Shown here: positions 60,561 through 64,000 of the stretch, one piece after another
How the letters are laid out: every line of letters begins with the position of its first letter
Position numbering within the stretch: position 1 is the first letter of the stretch
Assembly (NCBI GenBank): GCA_036267135.1
Contig: DATAWQ010000088.1
Coordinates: 14,355-78,354 of the forward strand
DNA length: 64,000 bases
Direction: 5' to 3'
DNA from: PALSA-505 sp036267135
GTDB lineage: Bacteria; Actinomycetota; Actinomycetes; Streptosporangiales; Streptosporangiaceae
Translations under genes and position numbers: made by a program
Notes under the pieces: model-generated
The model's input: only the letters and a program-made list of their open reading frames with translations
Databases searched by the model: none
Told to the model about the DNA's origin: nothing

Positions 60561-61476
60561 CGGCGCCGCCGCAGGAAGCGGAGCCGTTGGCCGGTGCGGC
60601 TAGCGCCTGGTCGCGGGGCACGACGTTGAGCGACTGGGCCAGCGCGGCGCTGCCCTGCGCCTGGGTCAGCGCGCCGGTGGCCACCAGCCGGCTCAGCACG
60701 TGCGCCTCGCGGGCGTGCGCCAGCGTCGGATTCGTCACCGGGTCATAGCTGGACGGGGACTGCACGATGCCGGCCATCAGCGCCGCCTGCGACCAGGACA
60801 GGCCGGACGGCGGCACACCGAAGTACCCGCAGCTCGCCGCGCCCAGGCTGTAGTAGTTCTGGCCGTAGTAGGCCACGTCGGCGTACATCTGCAGGATCTG
60901 CGCCTTGGTGTAGCTGAAGTTCAGCTTGACGGCCACGGCGATCTGCTCGGCCTCAGCCTTGAGACTGGACTGGCCCGGGGTATACAGCATCTTGGCGAGT
61001 TGCTGGGTGATGGTGGCGCCGCCCTGCTGCGAGCCGTTGCCGCGCAGGTAACCCCAGGCCACCCGGACGACGGCGATCGGGTCGAGGCCGGGGTCGTGGT
61101 AGAACCGGTGATCCTCGGTGGCCACCAGCGCCGCGGCGAACCTGGCGGGCACGGCCGCACCGGGGTAAGGGACCCCGTGCGAGCTGTCCTGCCCCTGGGC
61201 GAGCATTCGGGCGTCGCCGACCGACGGAGTGACGACGAGCAGCCCGCCGAACCCGACGGCGCCGAGCAGAACGAGAACGCTCAGCACGGCCAGGGTGCGG
61301 CGAAGCACGGTGAGCCACCGGCGGCGCGGGCGCAACGGGTAGCCGACGCGGCCAGGGCGGCCTGGGCCTGCTGGGCGTTCGGGCAGAACCTGGCCAGGCA
61401 CCGTGTCGCCGGCCCTCGCCTGGAACCAGTCCCCCGGCTGGTCCGTCCACCCGGGTGCCTCACCCCGTGGCATCAT
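60553..61476 (-). CDS. Monofunctional GT51 peptidoglycan glycosyltransferase
   Basis: The 307-residue protein has a cytoplasmic Pro/Arg-rich N-terminal ~70 residues, a membrane anchor (TLAVLSVLVLLGAVGFGGLLVVTP) and an external GT51 domain. The domain has FAAALVATEDHRFYHDPGLDP (catalytic EDxxFxxH), GGATITQQLAKMLY and KAEAEQIAVAVKLNFSYTKAQILQMYAD. It polymerises lipid II into glycan strands and lacks a transpeptidase domain. ATG 61476 has GGAG nine bases upstream. It is the right-hand neighbour of the cluster and probably housekeeping. Confidence 0.9.
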   Translation of the reverse strand: MMPRGEAPGWTDQPGDWFQARAGDTVPGQVLPERPAGPGRPGRVGYPLRPRRRWLTVLRRTLAVLSVLVLLGAVGFGGLLVVTPSVGDARMLAQGQDSSHGVPYPGAAVPARFAAALVATEDHRFYHDPGLDPIAVVRVAWGYLRGNGSQQGGATITQQLAKMLYTPGQSSLKAEAEQIAVAVKLNFSYTKAQILQMYADVAYYGQNYYSLGAASCGYFGVPPSGLSWSQAALMAGIVQSPSSYDPVTNPTLAHAREAHVLSRLVATGALTQAQGSAALAQSLNVVPRDQALAAPANGSASCGGAVR

Positions 61477-61674
61477 GCGTGTTCGCTCCGTTTCGCGGCC
61501 CGGGCCGTTGCGTCTGTCAGCCGTGGGCCGGGTGGGTGCTGCTGATTCTCCTACCCGCTCTGCCCAAAGCAACGAACAACACGCACCCCGCAGTGCCCGT
61601 CCGCCAGACGCCGGTACCCCGGGGCCCGGGCGCTGCCGGTCTGTCGAGCCCGTCAATTAATAATCACGCTCTGA

Positions 61675-63366
61675 TTACGGCGTGGCTTCAGTCAGTTCGG
61701 CCAGGTGGCGGGCGACGTCGGCGACCGGCGTGCCGGCCCAGTGGCGGCGCGGGCCGGTGCCGCCCTGCTGCCACGGGTGCGGGCCATCGAGCGGCCGGTA
61801 CTCGATCCCGGCGGCGCGCAGCCGTCCCAGGTGAGCGGTCAGCCGGTCGCGCAGCGGCGGGCGGTCCGTGGTCTGCGGGCCGGCCCAGGGGGTGGGGGCG
61901 CCGTGCCAGGCGACCTCGGCCAGCGCGCAGGCGCGGGGGAAGGTCATGTAGTCCAGCGCGCGGGAGTCCGGGATGTATTCGCTCCAGAGCTGGAACTGGG
62001 TGCCGACCAGATGCTGTGCGGCCTGGTCCGGCCAGTCGCCGGGAAGCGGGCGAAGCGCCGCGACCTCCTCGATCGTGACCGGGCCGCCGATGGCGAGCGG
62101 CTCGCGGTCGTCGTCAGCCTGGGCGTAGTCGAAGTAGGTCGGGATCACCGGGGTGGCGACGACGTCGTGCCCGGCCAGCGCGGCCCGCCTGGCGATGTCT
62201 CCCCCGCGCCAGGCCATCACCACCGTGTCGTCGCGCAGCCGCTGACCGGTCGTGGTGCTGGCGAATCCCTCGTCCCAGACCACGGCACGCACCCCGAACG
62301 AGTCGGCCAGCAGGTCCGCGACCTGCCGGAGAAAATATGCGTGCAGCGCGTCGGCGTTCGGCAGGCCGAGCCGGCGGCGGTAATCCTCGACCCGCGGGCT
62401 GCCGCGCCAGTGGTCGAGCACACACTCGTCGCCGCCGATGTGCACGAAACCTGTGGGGATGGCGCCGAGCAGCTCGCTGAAGATCTCGCCGAGGAACTCC
62501 ACCGACTCAGGCAGCGGCGAGATGATCTCCGGCATGATCCCCCAGCCGGTCGCCACCTCGTACCGGGTGCCCAGCGTCGGCGCGAGCCCGGGCAGCGCGG
62601 CCAGCAGCGCGGAAGCGTGGCCAGGCACCTCGATCTCGGGGATGACCCGCACCATGTTGCGTGCGGCGTAGGCGGCGATCTCGGCCAGGTCGGCCAGCGT
62701 GTAGTAACCCCCGTGCGGGGTGCCGTCGTAGACCTGGGGGCGCTCGCGGGCCGATCCGATCAGCGTTTCCGCGCGGTGCGAGCCCAGCTCGTGCAGCGCG
62801 GGATGGCGGGGGCTTTCGATGCGCCACCCCTGGTCGTCGGTGAGATGCAGATGGAGCGTGTTCAGCTTGTGGGCGGCCAGTGCGTCGATGAACCGCAGGA
62901 TGGTCGCCTTGGGGAAGAAGTGCCTGGACACGTCGAGGTGGGCGCCGCGCCAGCTCAGCTTGGGCGCGTCCGTTATCTCGGCGCAGGGGATGGACCAGGG
63001 GGCTTTACTGGCGGGCGCGGCGCGGTAGGCATCATCGGGGAGGAGCTGGCGGATCGTCTGGGCGGCGTAGAAGGCGCCTGCGGGGTCGGCGGCGGTAATG
63101 TCCACTTGGGCTGGGGTGATACGCAGACGGTAACCCTCGGGTGGGAGGGTTGGGTCTTTGGCTACGGTTATCTGGGCTTGCGCGGGGGCTCCGTCTGTGC
63201 GGGCCGGTGGCCACGGGAGGGCGGCGAGGACGTGGCGGACCGCGTCCGCTTCCTGGCTGGCTTGGGGGGCGGGGGTGAGGGGGGTGGTCCGGGAGATGGG
63301 GAACTCGCCGGGGGTGGCCCGGACCGTGGCCGGGAAGGGCAGGAGCGTGGCGAGCCGGTCGGGCAT
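61675..63366 (-). CDS. Beta-N-acetylhexosaminidase (GH20)
   Basis: The 563-residue protein has the GH20b-like N-terminal domain and the catalytic barrel: WRGAHLDVSRHFFPKATILRFID, LHLHLTDDQGWRIE, VIPEIEVPGHASALLAALP, the catalytic Asp-Glu in FVHIGGDECVLDHW and QFQLWSEYIPDSRALDYMTFPRACALAEVAW. It cleaves terminal GlcNAc from chitin or cell-wall fragments. No signal peptide is visible, so it is probably cytoplasmic and acts on imported chitooligosaccharides. ATG 63366 has AGGAG ~10 bases upstream. No DasR-like operator is seen upstream. Confidence 0.92.
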   Translation of the reverse strand: MPDRLATLLPFPATVRATPGEFPISRTTPLTPAPQASQEADAVRHVLAALPWPPARTDGAPAQAQITVAKDPTLPPEGYRLRITPAQVDITAADPAGAFYAAQTIRQLLPDDAYRAAPASKAPWSIPCAEITDAPKLSWRGAHLDVSRHFFPKATILRFIDALAAHKLNTLHLHLTDDQGWRIESPRHPALHELGSHRAETLIGSARERPQVYDGTPHGGYYTLADLAEIAAYAARNMVRVIPEIEVPGHASALLAALPGLAPTLGTRYEVATGWGIMPEIISPLPESVEFLGEIFSELLGAIPTGFVHIGGDECVLDHWRGSPRVEDYRRRLGLPNADALHAYFLRQVADLLADSFGVRAVVWDEGFASTTTGQRLRDDTVVMAWRGGDIARRAALAGHDVVATPVIPTYFDYAQADDDREPLAIGGPVTIEEVAALRPLPGDWPDQAAQHLVGTQFQLWSEYIPDSRALDYMTFPRACALAEVAWHGAPTPWAGPQTTDRPPLRDRLTAHLGRLRAAGIEYRPLDGPHPWQQGGTGPRRHWAGTPVADVARHLAELTEATP

Positions 63367-63506
63367 GGTTGTCGATCTCCTGTCCGCCGCCTGGGCGGGG
63401 TGCGACGTGCGGCAGTAGGCCCGGCGGCCGTCGAGCGTGAGCGGACTGGGCCGACGCTACGCTAAGGTAGGTAAGCCCGCTCCGGCGGGCACGTGCCTAA
63501 CGGCAC

Positions 63507-63580
<74 letters not shown>

Positions 63581-63599
63581 CCGAATGTCGGCAGGTCAG

Positions 63600-63630
63600 A
63601 GGCCACTTTCTCAGATGTGAGAGGTGGCCT
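63600..63630 (+). terminator. Hairpin after tRNA-Pro
   Basis: AGGCCAC and TCTCA pair with TGAGA and GTGGCCT around a GATG-like loop, with one bulge, followed by TTTG. It would terminate the tRNA transcript and, from the other side, the integrase transcript. Confidence 0.6.
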
Positions 63631-63675
63631 TTGCTGTTGCATGAGGCCGTATCTCTCACAATCTCTCACAGGAAT

Positions 63676-64000
63676 CTAGGCGATCTTGTGGATCTTCGCT
63701 AGCGCCTCACGGCCTCGTTCCAGGTCGTCTTCGCTGGCGTGGACGTAGGTCTTCATCGTGAAGGCGGGATCGTAGTGACCGGCCCATTTGCTCACGATGG
63801 AGATGGGGACCCCGGCCTTCTCCATCAGGCTCAGGGTTGTGTGTCTTGAGTCGTGAAGGCCGATCTTGGGCAGGGCCGCGCGGTTGAGCAGGCGCGCGAA
63901 CTCGTCCGAGTAGAACTCGGGGTATAGAGGTAGGCCGAGTTCGTCGGTGACGATGTACTCGTCACCTGGGGTGTACCAGCCGAGATCTTCAAGTCCAGCC
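63676..64000 (-). CDS. Tyrosine-type site-specific integrase, C-terminal part (cut by window edge)
   Basis: The minus-strand frame ending at TAG 63678-63676 gives ~108 residues in the window. These include GLPLYPEFYSDEFARLLN, IGLHDSRHTTLSLMEKAGVP (His-x-x-Arg of the catalytic box), SIVSKWAGHYDPAFTMKTYVHA (GH and the nucleophile Tyr) and ERGREALAKIHKIA at the end. This is the catalytic C-terminus of a phage- or ICE-type tyrosine recombinase of the kind found in actinomycetes. It is adjacent to the 3' end of tRNA-Pro(GGG), the typical attachment site. The rest of the gene and element continue to the right. Confidence 0.9.
   Translation of the reverse strand, partial: AGLEDLGWYTPGDEYIVTDELGLPLYPEFYSDEFARLLNRAALPKIGLHDSRHTTLSLMEKAGVPISIVSKWAGHYDPAFTMKTYVHASEDDLERGREALAKIHKIA

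Noticed and set aside
63367..63500. DasR (GlcNAc) operator upstream of the GH20 gene
   Set aside because: No TGGTCTAGACCA-like sequence is present; only a small GCCCGC/GCGGGC hairpin near 63475-63490 is seen.

Overview
The window is chromosomal DNA from a high-GC actinomycete. Third codon positions are strongly G/C-biased, GTG and TTG starts are common, genes often overlap by four bases (ATGA or GTGA), and several genes look leaderless. The gene families are typical of Actinobacteria: DUF4193, a FolP2-type DHPS homologue, GuaB1, Amt and a large ATP-binding LuxR regulator. Species cannot be fixed from the sequence; a filamentous, metabolite-rich order such as Streptosporangiales or a relative is plausible.

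Layout. 1-19.3 kb is mainly housekeeping: a cut-off acyl-CoA dehydrogenase, a zinc-ribbon/FHA protein, DUF4193, suhB-hemH-lytic transglycosylase, an MFS/FAD-oxidase pair, TetR, divergent folP2 and guaB1, a hydrolase, a cyclase/TPP-enzyme pair, an MFS exporter with a divergent MarR gene and a 26-bp palindromic operator, and amt. 19.3-26.2 kb is a compact putative lanthipeptide locus: a class II synthetase (LanM), a 79-residue Cys-ending peptide gene and a LuxR-type ATPase regulator. 26.2-31.5 kb is a five-gene, tightly overlapping acyl-CoA catabolic operon on the minus strand. 31.5-36.8 kb holds a coiled-coil protein, a phosphotriesterase-like hydrolase, a DUF4407 membrane protein and a secreted protein. 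36.9-39.7 kb is an ABC-2 exporter.

39.9-60.6 kb is the most interesting part, a putative natural-product cluster. Its core is an amino-group carrier protein (AmCP) pathway. A 55-residue LysW-like carrier ending in EEDWGE lies in an operon with LysX-, LysY-, LysZ- and LysK-like enzymes. A split transketolase stands where primary lysine or arginine pathways would have an aminotransferase. Divergent from it is a six-gene operon: sulfotransferase, a catalytically degenerate SDR, an HK97-fold capsid protein (encapsulin-like, with no phage genes nearby), an FAD amino-acid oxidase, an Asp/Glu-racemase-like protein, and a stand-alone LanB-type glutamylation domain. Further left are two tandem acyl/aryl-CoA ligases, a Ser-type KASIII-like protein, a circularly permuted ATP-grasp-like ligase and an MFS exporter. 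The MFS and KASIII genes share a near-identical ~42-bp 5' element. I infer that a transketolase-extended, carrier-bound glutamate semialdehyde is made, released and then coupled to an activated acyl group, with some steps perhaps housed in a protein shell.

60.6-64 kb has a penicillin-binding-type transglycosylase, a GH20 hexosaminidase, a tRNA-Pro(GGG), and the 3' part of a tyrosine integrase abutting that tRNA, which suggests an integrative element extending beyond the right edge.

Short tandem repeats (14-22 bp units) recur at many places between 12 and 39 kb, several of them in-frame 15-bp units inside genes.
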